A stretch of DNA of 64,000 nt from Pyrinomonas methylaliphatogenes (GTDB lineage: Bacteria > Acidobacteriota > Blastocatellia > Pyrinomonadales > Pyrinomonadaceae): positions 1-64,000 of the forward strand of contig NZ_CBXV010000004.1 of the NCBI RefSeq assembly GCF_000820845.2, written 5' to 3'. Of this stretch, positions 8,759-17,178 are shown in pieces. Under the pieces are notes generated by a model. It had not been told where the DNA came from and did not search any database. It worked only from the letters and a program-made list of their open reading frames with translations. The translations under genes and the position numbers were made by a program. Position 1 is the first letter of the stretch. The number at the start of each line of letters is the position of its first letter.

Positions 8759-9634
8759 ATGTCATTCTCGCTTGTCAACAACTTAGCTTCACTCGACTCT
8801 CAATCGCGTTTGTCCGCCACATCGGCCAAACTCAACCGCACTTTGCAACGCCTCTCCTCGGGCTTGCGCATCAATAATTCCGGAGATGATGCGGCCGGTT
8901 TAGCCATCGCCAACGTGTTTCGCAACGATATCGCCAAGCTTAGCCAGGGCATTCGCAACGCGAACGATGGCGTTTCAACGCTTCAAATCATCGATGGCGG
9001 TTTGGCGACGATCTCCACACTGCTCGACCGCGCCATGACGCTGGCGACGCAATCGGCGTCAGATACATTCACGGGCGATCGCAACACGCTCAACAACGAA
9101 CTTCAGAAGGTTGTGGCGGAGATCTCCCGCCAGGCGCAAAACATCGGTTTGGCGAGCAACAATGCTACTGATCCCGGTTGGGATCGCTTCGCCAAAACGC
9201 TGAACGTGTTCATCGGCGGCGGTACGACGGCCACTTCAAGCAACAACTCGGTAACAATTGACCTTTCGGGTGTCAACGTGGATGCTGCCGGATTGGGTTT
9301 TGCCACTTATTCTGGCGGTACCTATACCTCGACTATTGACATTTCCACACAAGCGAACGCCACGACGGCAATTCAAACGATCAGGACGGCGGTCGACACG
9401 CTCGGCGTGGTGCAAGGTAAAGTCGGTGCCGGTCAGAACAACCTCGCGCAGGCGATCGATCTGGCGACTTCGCAGTTGACCAACTTCCAAGCGGCGGAAT
9501 CGCGCATCCGCGATGCCGATATCGCGGCGGAAGCGTCGGATCTATCGCGCTTGACGATTCTGCAACAGGCTGGCGTGGCCGCTCTGGCCCAAGCCAATCA
9601 ATCGAACCAGGCGGTGCTTTCGTTGCTCCGATAG
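8759..9634 (+). CDS. fliC: Flagellin
   Basis: This is the filament subunit. The 291-residue protein has the conserved D0/D1 N-terminus (LNRTLQRLSSGLRINNSGDD, then AAGLAIANVFRND, about residues 26-60) and C-terminus (ESRIRDADIAAEASDLSR, then QQAGVAALAQANQSNQAVLS). The central variable part (about 140-200) is short and rich in Thr, Ser and Gly, so the filament surface domain is small. It has its own sigma-28 promoter, an overlapping ribosome/CsrA site, and a strong hairpin 36 bases after the stop, so it is a separate transcription unit. Confidence 0.97.
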   Translation: MSFSLVNNLASLDSQSRLSATSAKLNRTLQRLSSGLRINNSGDDAAGLAIANVFRNDIAKLSQGIRNANDGVSTLQIIDGGLATISTLLDRAMTLATQSASDTFTGDRNTLNNELQKVVAEISRQAQNIGLASNNATDPGWDRFAKTLNVFIGGGTTATSSNNSVTIDLSGVNVDAAGLGFATYSGGTYTSTIDISTQANATTAIQTIRTAVDTLGVVQGKVGAGQNNLAQAIDLATSQLTNFQAAESRIRDADIAAEASDLSRLTILQQAGVAALAQANQSNQAVLSLLR

Positions 9635-9669
9635 TGGCGTGGGCGACGACTTCGACAAGGGGGTAAGGA

Positions 9670-9706
9670 TGCTAGAGCGAGCTTCGCCACGGGGCTCGCT
9701 CTAGCA
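9670..9706 (+). terminator. Hairpin terminator after flagellin
   Basis: A perfect 13-bp inverted repeat, TGCTAGAGCGAGC (9670-9682) and its complement (9694-9706), with an 11-base loop, follows the flagellin stop. The downstream sequence is only mildly T-rich, so it may act as a terminator or as a 3' stabilising hairpin for this abundant mRNA. Confidence 0.7.
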
Positions 9707-9748
9707 CATTAGTCGTTCTCGATCGTTCTTTTGCGGAAGCGAAGGCGT

Positions 9749-10120
9749 ATGAGCATGGCCATCACAGGAACGAGTTTGGCTGTTTCGACCTCATATCATG
9801 GCAATGGGGCTAATTTGGCCGGGACCGCACAGGCGGCGCTTTCATCTCCACCCCAGTCGTCAAAGATCGCGAGCCCCATTCGAAATGAACTGCCTGCGCC
9901 AGAGGGCGATTGGCGAAAGCTCGAGAAGCTTGCCGATCTGCTTCAGCCATTTCAAATCGCGTTGAAGTTCAGCCGTGATGATGAGACCGGAGCGATCGTC
10001 ATCCAGGTCTTCGATGAACGGACGGGGGAGATGTTACGCCAGATCCCGCCCGAAGCTATGCTCCGGCTCTCGGCAGAGCTCGGCAAACTCCAGGGACAAG
10101 TCTTTAATCGGCGGGCGTGA
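9749..10120 (+). CDS. flaG: FlaG family protein
   Basis: FlaG proteins affect filament length in several bacteria; their mechanism is not well defined. The ATG at 9749 gives 123 residues. The C-terminal half is the recognisable part: FQIALKFSRDDETGAIVIQV, then FDERTGEMLRQIPPEAMLRL. The N-terminal 50 residues are Ser/Ala/Gly-rich and probably disordered. It lies between flagellin and fliD, its usual location. Confidence 0.9.
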   Translation: MSMAITGTSLAVSTSYHGNGANLAGTAQAALSSPPQSSKIASPIRNELPAPEGDWRKLEKLADLLQPFQIALKFSRDDETGAIVIQVFDERTGEMLRQIPPEAMLRLSAELGKLQGQVFNRRA

Positions 10121-10132
10121 AGAGGTTTCTCT

Positions 10133-11575
10133 ATGGCAAGCATCACTGGCGCGAGCAACAGCGTCTCGAATAGCAATCTCGGTCTGACAAGCTACAGCAG
10201 CGGCATAGATTTCGGCGTCCTCATCGACGCGATCGTCGCGCGCAGCAGCCTTCCGCTCCAGCAGTTGCAATCGCAGCGGAGCACGATTCAGGCGCGCGTC
10301 GATGCTTTGCGCGAACTCAACTCACGCTTGATCAAGCTGACCGACGCGGTGCGCGCCCTTTCAGACGAAACGCTCTCCGCCACGCGCGCGGCCACCTCAT
10401 CCAATACTTCCGTCGCGACGGTTACCGCGAGCGACGGAGCGACGCCAGCGACCATCAACTTGACCGTCACTCGTCTGGCGACGGCGTTTGCGCAAGCTTC
10501 GCGCTCCTTCTCATCGCCGAACGATCCGGTGTTGGCCGCGGGCGCAACAACCGCGACATTTGAATTGCGGAAGGGCGGCGCTTCAAGTGGGCCGACGATC
10601 ACGATCGATACGACGAACAATAGCTTAGCGGGATTGCGCGATGCGATCAACGCGGCAAATGCTGGCGTGACGGCAACGATCGTTGATACGAGCGGCAACG
10701 GCACGGAATATCAATTGGTGCTCACTTCGACCGAGACGGGCGCGAGCAATCGCGTCGAGTTGGTGGAGACGAGCGGCACGGGAACCGATGCTAATCTGAA
10801 CTTGCGCACGCTCAATTCGCTCGGCTCGCCAGCTGACTATTCCCAGCTCGATGCGGAGGTCTCGATCAATGGGTTGGTGGTCCATCGCGCGACGAACAAG
10901 ATCTCCGATCTCGTCGCCGGCGTCACTTTCGAATTGAAGGCGACAGGGACGACAACCGTCAGCGTGGCGAATGACACGCAAGCGGTCGCCAATAAGATCA
11001 AAGCCTTCGTCGACGCCTATAATTCCGTGCAGGATTTCATCCTGTCGCAACAGAACGATCCATCGGGTAAAGCGGGCGGGCCGCTCGCTGCCGACGCGAC
11101 TTTGCGCGCCGTGCAACGCAATCTGCGCGATGCGTTGTCGGCCTCGGCTGTGAATGACGGCGGAGCTTTCACGAACTTGACCGAAATAGGGATCGGGCGC
11201 GATGAGCAGGGCAAGCTGACGCTCGATCAAGCGAAACTCGACGACAGATTGAGGAACGCTTTCAGCGACACGATCGCGCTGTTAGCCGGGAAAACTTCAA
11301 GTAACGTTGGGCTCGCCGATCAGATCTTGACGGTAAGCTCTTCGATGAGCGATCAAATCTCAGGCTCGGTGCAATCGGCCATCAAAGGTTACACCGATTC
11401 TGTTTCGCGCCTCGACAAGCTGATTGCGGATCAACAGGCGAGACTCGACGCCTTGCGCCAGAGCTTGACGCGACAGTTTGCCGCCGTCGATGCCGCGATC
11501 AGCCAGTTGAACGGGCAGGGGACGGCTCTGAGCAACATCATCAAATCGTTGCAACCGCAGAGCAATAACAAATAG
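10133..11575 (+). CDS. fliD: Filament cap protein FliD (HAP2)
   Basis: FliD caps the filament and guides flagellin folding. The 480-residue protein has the family N-terminus (SSGIDFGVLIDAIVARSSLP near residues 22-41, followed by LQQLQSQRSTIQARVDALRE) and a C-terminal coiled-coil (SRLDKLIADQQARLDALRQS, then LTRQFAAVDAAISQLNGQG). The middle holds the repeated Ser/Thr-rich cap domains. It lies 12 bases after flaG and is followed by a hairpin and fliS. Confidence 0.95.
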   Translation: MASITGASNSVSNSNLGLTSYSSGIDFGVLIDAIVARSSLPLQQLQSQRSTIQARVDALRELNSRLIKLTDAVRALSDETLSATRAATSSNTSVATVTASDGATPATINLTVTRLATAFAQASRSFSSPNDPVLAAGATTATFELRKGGASSGPTITIDTTNNSLAGLRDAINAANAGVTATIVDTSGNGTEYQLVLTSTETGASNRVELVETSGTGTDANLNLRTLNSLGSPADYSQLDAEVSINGLVVHRATNKISDLVAGVTFELKATGTTTVSVANDTQAVANKIKAFVDAYNSVQDFILSQQNDPSGKAGGPLAADATLRAVQRNLRDALSASAVNDGGAFTNLTEIGIGRDEQGKLTLDQAKLDDRLRNAFSDTIALLAGKTSSNVGLADQILTVSSSMSDQISGSVQSAIKGYTDSVSRLDKLIADQQARLDALRQSLTRQFAAVDAAISQLNGQGTALSNIIKSLQPQSNNK

Positions 11576-11603
11576 CGAGCTTGCGACAAGGATTCAAGCT
11601 CGC
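11575..11603 (+). terminator. Hairpin after fliD
   Basis: A 9-bp perfect inverted repeat, GCGAGCTTG (11575-11583) and CAAGCTCGC (11595-11603), with an 11-base loop, starts right at the fliD stop codon. No clear T-run follows, so it may attenuate or process the transcript before fliS instead of ending it. Confidence 0.45.
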
Positions 11604-11675
11604 GGCAGCGATTGCCGATAAATCAAATGGACGTTGAAGGGCAGATAGCCGAGACGTCGGATCGAAGGGAAGAAG

Positions 11676-12113
11676 ATGATACCCGTTAAGACGCACGCGC
11701 TGGCAAGCTATGGGAAGATAGCCAACGCTGAAACGGATCGGTTGCAACAGATCATCATGCTCTATGATGGTGCGATCCGTTTCCTGCGCTTGGCCGTCAC
11801 TGACATCGAAAACAAGGATCTTATTGCGAAGGCCGAACACACGAGCCGCGCGCTCGATATCATCGCCTATCTGCAGGCTATCTTAGATTTCGAACGCGGT
11901 GGCGAGGTGGCCCGCACGTTAGATGGCTTCTACGGTCAGATCTCTGCCCTCGTGTTGCGCGCGAGCGCTACGCTCGATGCCGCGCTGATGAGTCGCGCGG
12001 CGGATCTACTCGTTCCGGTGCGCGACGCTTGGGCGGAAGCGCGCGCCTCTCAACTCGTCGCCTCACCGGTCCTCTCGCCACATGCCGATCAGCCTGTTCT
12101 AGCGCGCCCGTAG
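11676..12113 (+). CDS. fliS: FliS, flagellin export chaperone
   Basis: FliS binds the C-terminus of flagellin in the cytoplasm and prevents early polymerisation. The 145-residue helical protein has the expected hallmark near the N-terminus (LASYGKIANAETDRLQQIIM, then LYDGAIRFLRLA, residues 9-40) and a second conserved stretch (HTSRALDIIAYLQAILDFER, about 55-74). It follows fliD as in most bacteria. The last 25 residues are Pro/Ala-rich and variable. Confidence 0.94.
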   Translation: MIPVKTHALASYGKIANAETDRLQQIIMLYDGAIRFLRLAVTDIENKDLIAKAEHTSRALDIIAYLQAILDFERGGEVARTLDGFYGQISALVLRASATLDAALMSRAADLLVPVRDAWAEARASQLVASPVLSPHADQPVLARP

Positions 12114-12128
12114 ATCAACTTTTAACCA

Positions 12129-12572
12129 ATGGCTTTGAAGAAGATCAATGCCCACGCCGATTCGCTCATCGAACTGCTGATCGCGCAGTGTCGCGACCTC
12201 GAACGCTTGCTCGAGCTTTCACGGCGCGAAGCCGCCGCGCTCGAACGCGAGGATTTCTCCGCTCTGCTCGAAACGGTTCGCGAACGGGCGACGCTCGGGG
12301 AGCGATTGGAGGTCTATCATCGCCAGTTGGCCGAATTGCGCGCAGAGATGGGCGAGGATCTCGCGCCCGGACTGAAGAATGAATGGGCCAGTCGGACCAT
12401 CGAGCTTGCGATGGAGATACAGGCCCAAGACGCGGAAACTCGCGCGGCGCTCATCCTCATGCGCCAGAAGACGGGCGAACAGTTGGCGCTCTTAAAACAG
12501 GCGCGCCATCAGGTGAGCGCTTATCTTAATGAAGGGCGGAGACTGCCGATCGCATGCGATCGCTTGGCTTAA
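12129..12572 (+). CDS. FliT/FlgN-like helical flagellar protein
   Basis: This 147-residue protein is almost entirely helical and charged, with heptad-like sequence (LIELLIAQCRDLERLLELSR, then REAAALEREDFSALLETV). It begins 15 bases after fliS. FliT, the chaperone for FliD, is usually placed here, and FlgN has a similar fold and a similar EREDFSALLE segment, so either chaperone is possible. I cannot tell them apart from sequence alone. It is the last gene of the plus-strand flagellar run; the next gene converges on it 52 bases away. Confidence 0.6.
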   Translation: MALKKINAHADSLIELLIAQCRDLERLLELSRREAAALEREDFSALLETVRERATLGERLEVYHRQLAELRAEMGEDLAPGLKNEWASRTIELAMEIQAQDAETRAALILMRQKTGEQLALLKQARHQVSAYLNEGRRLPIACDRLA

Positions 12573-12624
12573 AATCGCTGAAGAGACCGGTGAGCGTCAC
12601 AGCGCACGCAGCTTCAAATGGCGC

Positions 12625-14025
12625 TCACGTCCCTTCCTCCGTGTTGATCTGCAACCTCTTCAGCTTTTCGACGAAGGTCGTGCGCTTCATGTTGAGCAGC
12701 TTGGCCGCTTGCATCTTGTTGCCATTGGTCTTGGCTAGCGATTGGAGCAATAGCTCGCGCTCAACTTGCGAGACGACCGCCTCGAAATTCAACCCTTCGT
12801 CCGGTATCGCCGCCTCAGCGAGCGCCGCCGAAGCTGAGATGGGCGAAATGCCCGTTGCCGCGCCGCCGCGCACCTCTTCGGGAAGGTCTTCGAGCGTGAT
12901 CTTCGTCCGCTCGCCGGAAAGGACCGCCGCCCGCTCCATCGCGTTCTGCAACTGGCGGACGTTGCCGGGCCAGCGATAGGACATGATGGCTTGCCACGCT
13001 TCATCCGAGATCGCCTTCAAAGGCAACCCCGTCGTCTGGCAGAAGCTGCGTAGAAGATGTTCGGCCAGCGGGCGGATGTCCGCCGGACGGTCCTTGAGCG
13101 GAGGCAACTTCAGATGGACGACATTGAGCCGGTAGTAGAGATCGGAACGGAATTGTCCGTTGGCGATGCGTTGTTCGAGATCAGCGCTCGTCGCCGCAAT
13201 GATGCGCACATCGACGCGCACCGTGCGCGAACTGCCGAGCCGCTCGAATTCGCGCTCCTGCAGCACGCGCAGCAGCTTGGCCTGCAGCGGCAAGCTCATG
13301 TCGCCGATCTCGTCGAGAAAGAGCGTGCCTCCTTGAGCTTGTTCAAAGCGACCTTCGCGCGAGGTGTGCGCGCCGGTAAAGGCTCCTTTGACGTGGCCGA
13401 AGAGTTCGTCTTCGAGAAGCTGCTCCGGCACGGCGGCGCAGTTCATCGCGACAAATGGCCGATCGCGCCGCGGACTCTGTTCGTGTATGGCGCGCGCGAT
13501 GACCTCTTTGCCCGTTCCAGTCTCACCGGTGATAAGCACCGTAGTGTTGAACGGGGCGATGGCGCGCACCTGTTCGAGCACGCGCCGCATCGCCGGAGAT
13601 TCCGTAATGATCTGAGTCTTGCGGGCACCATTGCCATTGACGATGGGGCGCTTGCGCGCAATGGCGCGTTCGGCGGCGACGCGAACCGCGCTCGAGAGCG
13701 TGTCGAGTTGAAAGGGTTTGGTGATGAAATCGATCGCGCCGCGTTTCATCGCCTCGACGGCGATGTCGATCGTCCCATAGGCGGTCATCACGATCGTGAC
13801 GATGCCGGGCGAAACGCGCTCTAAATGGAGCAGAAGATCGAGCCCGGACATGCCCGGCAAGGCGATATCCGTGACCAGAACGTCGAAACTCTTCTGCCCG
13901 AGCCGCTCCAAAGCCTCCTCGGCCGTGGCCACTCCTTCGGCTTCGTATTGGTCGAGCGCGGCTGCTTCCAGCAGCAGGTGGCGCAGGCGGTCTTCATCTT
14001 CGACAAAGAGGATGCGAGTCTTCAT
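12625..14025 (-). CDS. NtrC-type sigma-54 response regulator, probably flagellar
   Basis: The start at 14025 (MKTRILFVEDE) gives 466 residues; the frame open to 14178 adds non-homologous sequence. Residues 1-120 form a receiver domain with acidic E9/D10, phospho-site D53 (VTDIALPG) and K103 (ITKPF). A central AAA+ domain follows, with Walker A GETGTGKE and the sigma-54 contact motif GAFTGA. The C-terminus has a Fis-type helix-turn-helix (KMQAAKLLNMKRTTFVEKLK). The RTTFVEKL pattern resembles FleQ/FlrC-type flagellar activators, and it lies next to the flagellar block. No kinase is fused or immediately paired. Confidence 0.85.
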   Translation of the reverse strand: MKTRILFVEDEDRLRHLLLEAAALDQYEAEGVATAEEALERLGQKSFDVLVTDIALPGMSGLDLLLHLERVSPGIVTIVMTAYGTIDIAVEAMKRGAIDFITKPFQLDTLSSAVRVAAERAIARKRPIVNGNGARKTQIITESPAMRRVLEQVRAIAPFNTTVLITGETGTGKEVIARAIHEQSPRRDRPFVAMNCAAVPEQLLEDELFGHVKGAFTGAHTSREGRFEQAQGGTLFLDEIGDMSLPLQAKLLRVLQEREFERLGSSRTVRVDVRIIAATSADLEQRIANGQFRSDLYYRLNVVHLKLPPLKDRPADIRPLAEHLLRSFCQTTGLPLKAISDEAWQAIMSYRWPGNVRQLQNAMERAAVLSGERTKITLEDLPEEVRGGAATGISPISASAALAEAAIPDEGLNFEAVVSQVERELLLQSLAKTNGNKMQAAKLLNMKRTTFVEKLKRLQINTEEGT

Positions 14026-14110
14026 AAAGCAGGCAGCCTTCGGACTTCGTGAACCTTTCTTCGAGAACCTCCGCGATTCTGTCAAGTCGGTTCGAAGTTT
14101 GAACAAAGCG

Positions 14111-14202
14111 GCAGTGTTTGACACTGCACAAGGCTTTTGAATAGTAATCGATTCGCAATGAAAAGGCAATCTTTTCATTCAAACCTTTGTCCAGCAAGGT
14201 TT
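14111..14202. promoter_or_regulatory. Three inverted repeats upstream of the sigma-54 regulator
   Basis: The 194-base gap between the two regulator genes holds GCAGTGT-N3-ACACTGC (14111-14127), AATGAAAAG-N5-CTTTTCATT (14157-14179) and AAACCTT-N8-AAGGTTT (14181-14202), all perfect. They lie downstream of one minus-strand gene and upstream of the other, so operator and terminator roles are both possible. The first, closest to the regulator, looks most like an operator. Confidence 0.4.
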
Positions 14203-14219
14203 TGTTTGGCGGAATGGCC

Positions 14220-15584
14220 TCACGGCGTCAATTCGAGGCCGTAGCGGGCGGCCATGCGGTAGAGGGTTTTACGGTTGATGCGCAGTATTTCGGCGGCGCG
14301 TTTGCGGTTCCCGCCCGTCATCTCGAGCACGTAGAGCAGGTAACGTTTCTCCAACTCGGCCAGCGAGGGGAGATCGGAGAAGAGCTCGGCGAGTCTATCT
14401 TCTGTCGAACATGGCGTTGGAGAGTACAGCTTGGGCGGGAGGTCATCTTCAGAGATCTGGCCGTCTTGGTCGAGAAGGATGGCACGTTCAATGACGTTCT
14501 CCAGTTCGCGCACGTTACCCGGCCACGAGTATTCGAGCAGGCGGTTCATCGCCTGTTTGGCGATGCTGGGCAATGGGCGCCCTTGAGGGGCGTGTTTGCG
14601 TAGGAAGTGTGTGACCAGAAGCGGGATATCTTCGCGCCGTTCCCGTAGCGGCGGAAGATGTATTTGGATGACGTTCAGCCGGAAGAAGAGATCGCTGCGG
14701 AACGCCCCTTCGCTGACGAGCCTTTCCAGATCGCGATTGCTTGCGGCGATGATGCGCGCGTGGACGCGAACGGGCGTGTTCCCCCCGACGGGGATGACTT
14801 CGCGTTCTTGGAGCACACGCAGCAGTTTGACTTGCAGGCTTGGGCTCATCTCGCTCACTTCGTCGAGGAAGACCGTGCCGCTTCCAGCCTGTTCGAAGAT
14901 ACCTCGTTTGTTGCTGATGGCGCCGGTAAAGGCTCCTTTGACGTGGCCGAAGAGTTCCGATTCGAGCAGCGTTTCGGTCAGCGCGCCGCAGTTGATGCCG
15001 ATGAACGGTTGGTCGCGGCGCGGGCTATGTTGATGGATGGCGCGGGCGACGAGCTCTTTGCCGGTACCCGATTCGCCGATGATGAGAACGGCGGTCGGAG
15101 CATCGCAGACGCGCGCGATCAGTTTGTAGACCTCGAGCATCGCGGGCGTGCGTCCGACCAATCCGGTCAACGCTTCGCTTTCTGGCGCATCTTCGACTTC
15201 CGTCAAGCGGTGGCGCGTTTCGAGCGCGCGCCGCACGGTTGTGACGAGCGCGTCAATGTCGAAAGGTTTGCTGATGTAATCGAAAGCTCCTTCCTTGACC
15301 GCGCGGATGGCCGTATCGATCGAGCCGAAGGCGGTCATCAGGATGACCGGGACTTGCGGGTGCGTGCGGCGCAGATGATCGAGCAGGGTCAAGCCATCCA
15401 GCTTTGTCCTCATGCGGATGTCGCTGACGAGGACGTTAGGTTGAAAGTCGGCGATGGTGGCGAGCGCCTCTTCTCCGCTTTGAGCGAAGCGGGCGATAAA
15501 ACCTTCGCGGGTGAAGACCTCGCACAGAAGATCGCAGGTCACCGGGTCATCATCGACGATCATGATGCGCGGAGAGTGCGACAT
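14220..15584 (-). CDS. NtrC-type sigma-54 response regulator paired with the upstream kinase
   Basis: The 454-residue protein has a receiver domain (D11-D13 pocket, phospho-site D55 in VSDIRM, K106 in ISKPF), an AAA+ domain with GESGTGKE and GAFTGA, and a Fis-type helix-turn-helix (AAEILRINRKTLYRM) at the end. After D55 the loop reads MRTKLDG, about two residues longer than the usual MPxMDG and without the proline. Its start overlaps the end of the kinase gene by 35 bases, so the two form a two-component pair. The target genes are not evident. Confidence 0.88.
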   Translation of the reverse strand: MSHSPRIMIVDDDPVTCDLLCEVFTREGFIARFAQSGEEALATIADFQPNVLVSDIRMRTKLDGLTLLDHLRRTHPQVPVILMTAFGSIDTAIRAVKEGAFDYISKPFDIDALVTTVRRALETRHRLTEVEDAPESEALTGLVGRTPAMLEVYKLIARVCDAPTAVLIIGESGTGKELVARAIHQHSPRRDQPFIGINCGALTETLLESELFGHVKGAFTGAISNKRGIFEQAGSGTVFLDEVSEMSPSLQVKLLRVLQEREVIPVGGNTPVRVHARIIAASNRDLERLVSEGAFRSDLFFRLNVIQIHLPPLRERREDIPLLVTHFLRKHAPQGRPLPSIAKQAMNRLLEYSWPGNVRELENVIERAILLDQDGQISEDDLPPKLYSPTPCSTEDRLAELFSDLPSLAELEKRYLLYVLEMTGGNRKRAAEILRINRKTLYRMAARYGLELTP

Positions 15585-17178
15585 CCTTTTCGCCCTCCTT
15601 CATTTCGAGTTGCTGTGACGGCGACATTGCGGGGAGCGTCAGGCGGAAGATCGCGCCTCGTTCGGCGTTCGGGATCGCTTCGATCTGGCCGCCGTGTTCG
15701 CGCATGATCTCGCGGGCGATCGCCAGACCGAATCCGCTTCCGGATGGTTTGGTGGTCCACATAGGTTCGAATAGATGTTCGAAGTCTTCCGGGGCGATGC
15801 CCGTTCCCGTATCGCGGAAGATGATCTCGATCGTGTGCTCGCCATAAAGCGCGGTTGTGATCTCGATTCGTCCGCCGTCGGGCATCGCGTCGAGGCTGTT
15901 ATTCACGAGATTGAGGAAGACTTGGCGGAAGGCATCTTGATCGACGCGCGCGGGCGGAAGGGTGGGCGCAAGCCCGATGCGCGTCTCGATGCGCCGTTCA
16001 TCGAGCGTCGGTTTGACGAGCGCGAGGAATTCGCGGATGAGCGCGTTCACGTCGCTCTCAACGAGCGCGGGGCGCGGGCGGTGAGTGCGCGCCAGAAGCT
16101 TTTTGACGATGCCGACGATGAAATCGAGTTGCGTTTCGATGATCTGGATGCGACGTTGCGCTTCGGTGTTTTGTGGGAAGGAACGGGCGAGCAACTTGAG
16201 GTGGCCGGAGATCGCGTTGAGCGGCGTTCCGATCTCGTGAGCGAGCGAGGCGGTCAGTTGTCCGATGACCGCGAGGCGTTCGGAGTGAGCCAAGCGTTGC
16301 TGGGCTTTGAGGAGTTGTTCGTTGGCGAGCCGCGCTTCTTGTGTCGCGCGCTCGACCTCCTGGCGCAATCGGTCGTTGAAGCTGCGAATCTGCGTGATCA
16401 ATTCTTCGCGCTCGCGGTGGCGTTCGCTGATCTCATCCATGAGCGAATTGAAGCTTCTCGCTATCTCACCCAATTCGTCATCGCGCCGGACGCGGGCACG
16501 AACCTGTAGATCCCCGCAGCGCGCTTGAGCCATCGCTTGAACGAGATCGCGTGCCGGGCGTCGGAAGAAGAGGGCGAAGAGCAGATAGAAGAGGGTGACC
16601 GAGGCCAGAACGGCGCCGCTCAGGACGAGATTGTGTTGGCGTTGGAGACGATTGACGAAACCGCTCTGCGAGCTTTTCAAAACGAGCGCGCTGATGTAGC
16701 CGTTGCCATCGCCATCATCGCGGTCGTTGATCGCGACGGTGATCTCCCAATAACGCGCGCCGTTACGTTCCGTTTCAATCGAGAAGACTTCGGGCAACGG
16801 GTGGTCCAGTTCGCCGAGTTCGTTGTCCGGCGTGTGTTCATCGAGCACGGGAAGGCGCGGCGCTTCGGGCGCCGTGGTGGCGATGAGCTCCAATCCTCGC
16901 GGCGTGGAGCGGTAGGCGTCCAATTGCTTGAAATCGCGGCGCGAGCTGATGATCAGCTGCATCTCCTGCTGCAGATCATCGGGCGTGCGAAAATAGTTGT
17001 GCGTCGCGGTCCGTTTGGCGAGCGTGATGACTTGACTGATGGCGTTGTTGTAGCGGTAATCTTCGACGAGCGCGCCCGTGATCAGGCCGTGCAGGTAGGA
17101 TGAGATGAGCAGGATGAGCGTCATCGTGCCCGCAGCGAGAAGGAGTATCTTCCATTGAAGGTTGATTCGAAAACGCAT
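15550..17178 (-). CDS. Membrane sensor histidine kinase
   Basis: The 542-residue protein has two membrane segments (about residues 11-31 and 184-205) enclosing a periplasmic sensor of about 150 residues. A HAMP linker follows (about 206-258), then a coiled coil, a dimerisation domain with the phospho-accepting H314 (SLAHEIGTPLN) and an ATPase domain with NLVNNSLDAM, DTGTGI and GFGLAI boxes. This is the NtrB/AtoS/ZraS class of kinase that drives NtrC-type regulators. It overlaps the regulator gene downstream. Upstream, its start region overlaps the divergent metallo-beta-lactamase gene. Confidence 0.9.
   Translation of the reverse strand: MRFRINLQWKILLLAAGTMTLILLISSYLHGLITGALVEDYRYNNAISQVITLAKRTATHNYFRTPDDLQQEMQLIISSRRDFKQLDAYRSTPRGLELIATTAPEAPRLPVLDEHTPDNELGELDHPLPEVFSIETERNGARYWEITVAINDRDDGDGNGYISALVLKSSQSGFVNRLQRQHNLVLSGAVLASVTLFYLLFALFFRRPARDLVQAMAQARCGDLQVRARVRRDDELGEIARSFNSLMDEISERHREREELITQIRSFNDRLRQEVERATQEARLANEQLLKAQQRLAHSERLAVIGQLTASLAHEIGTPLNAISGHLKLLARSFPQNTEAQRRIQIIETQLDFIVGIVKKLLARTHRPRPALVESDVNALIREFLALVKPTLDERRIETRIGLAPTLPPARVDQDAFRQVFLNLVNNSLDAMPDGGRIEITTALYGEHTIEIIFRDTGTGIAPEDFEHLFEPMWTTKPSGSGFGLAIAREIMREHGGQIEAIPNAERGAIFRLTLPAMSPSQQLEMKEGEKDVALSAHHDRR

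Noticed and set aside
14026-14178. N-terminal extension of the first sigma-54 regulator
   Set aside because: The receiver domain begins at 14025; the extra 51 residues have no homology and cover the inverted repeats.
15775-16509. 244-residue plus-strand open frame
   Set aside because: It is antisense to the histidine kinase and has no family match that I can see.
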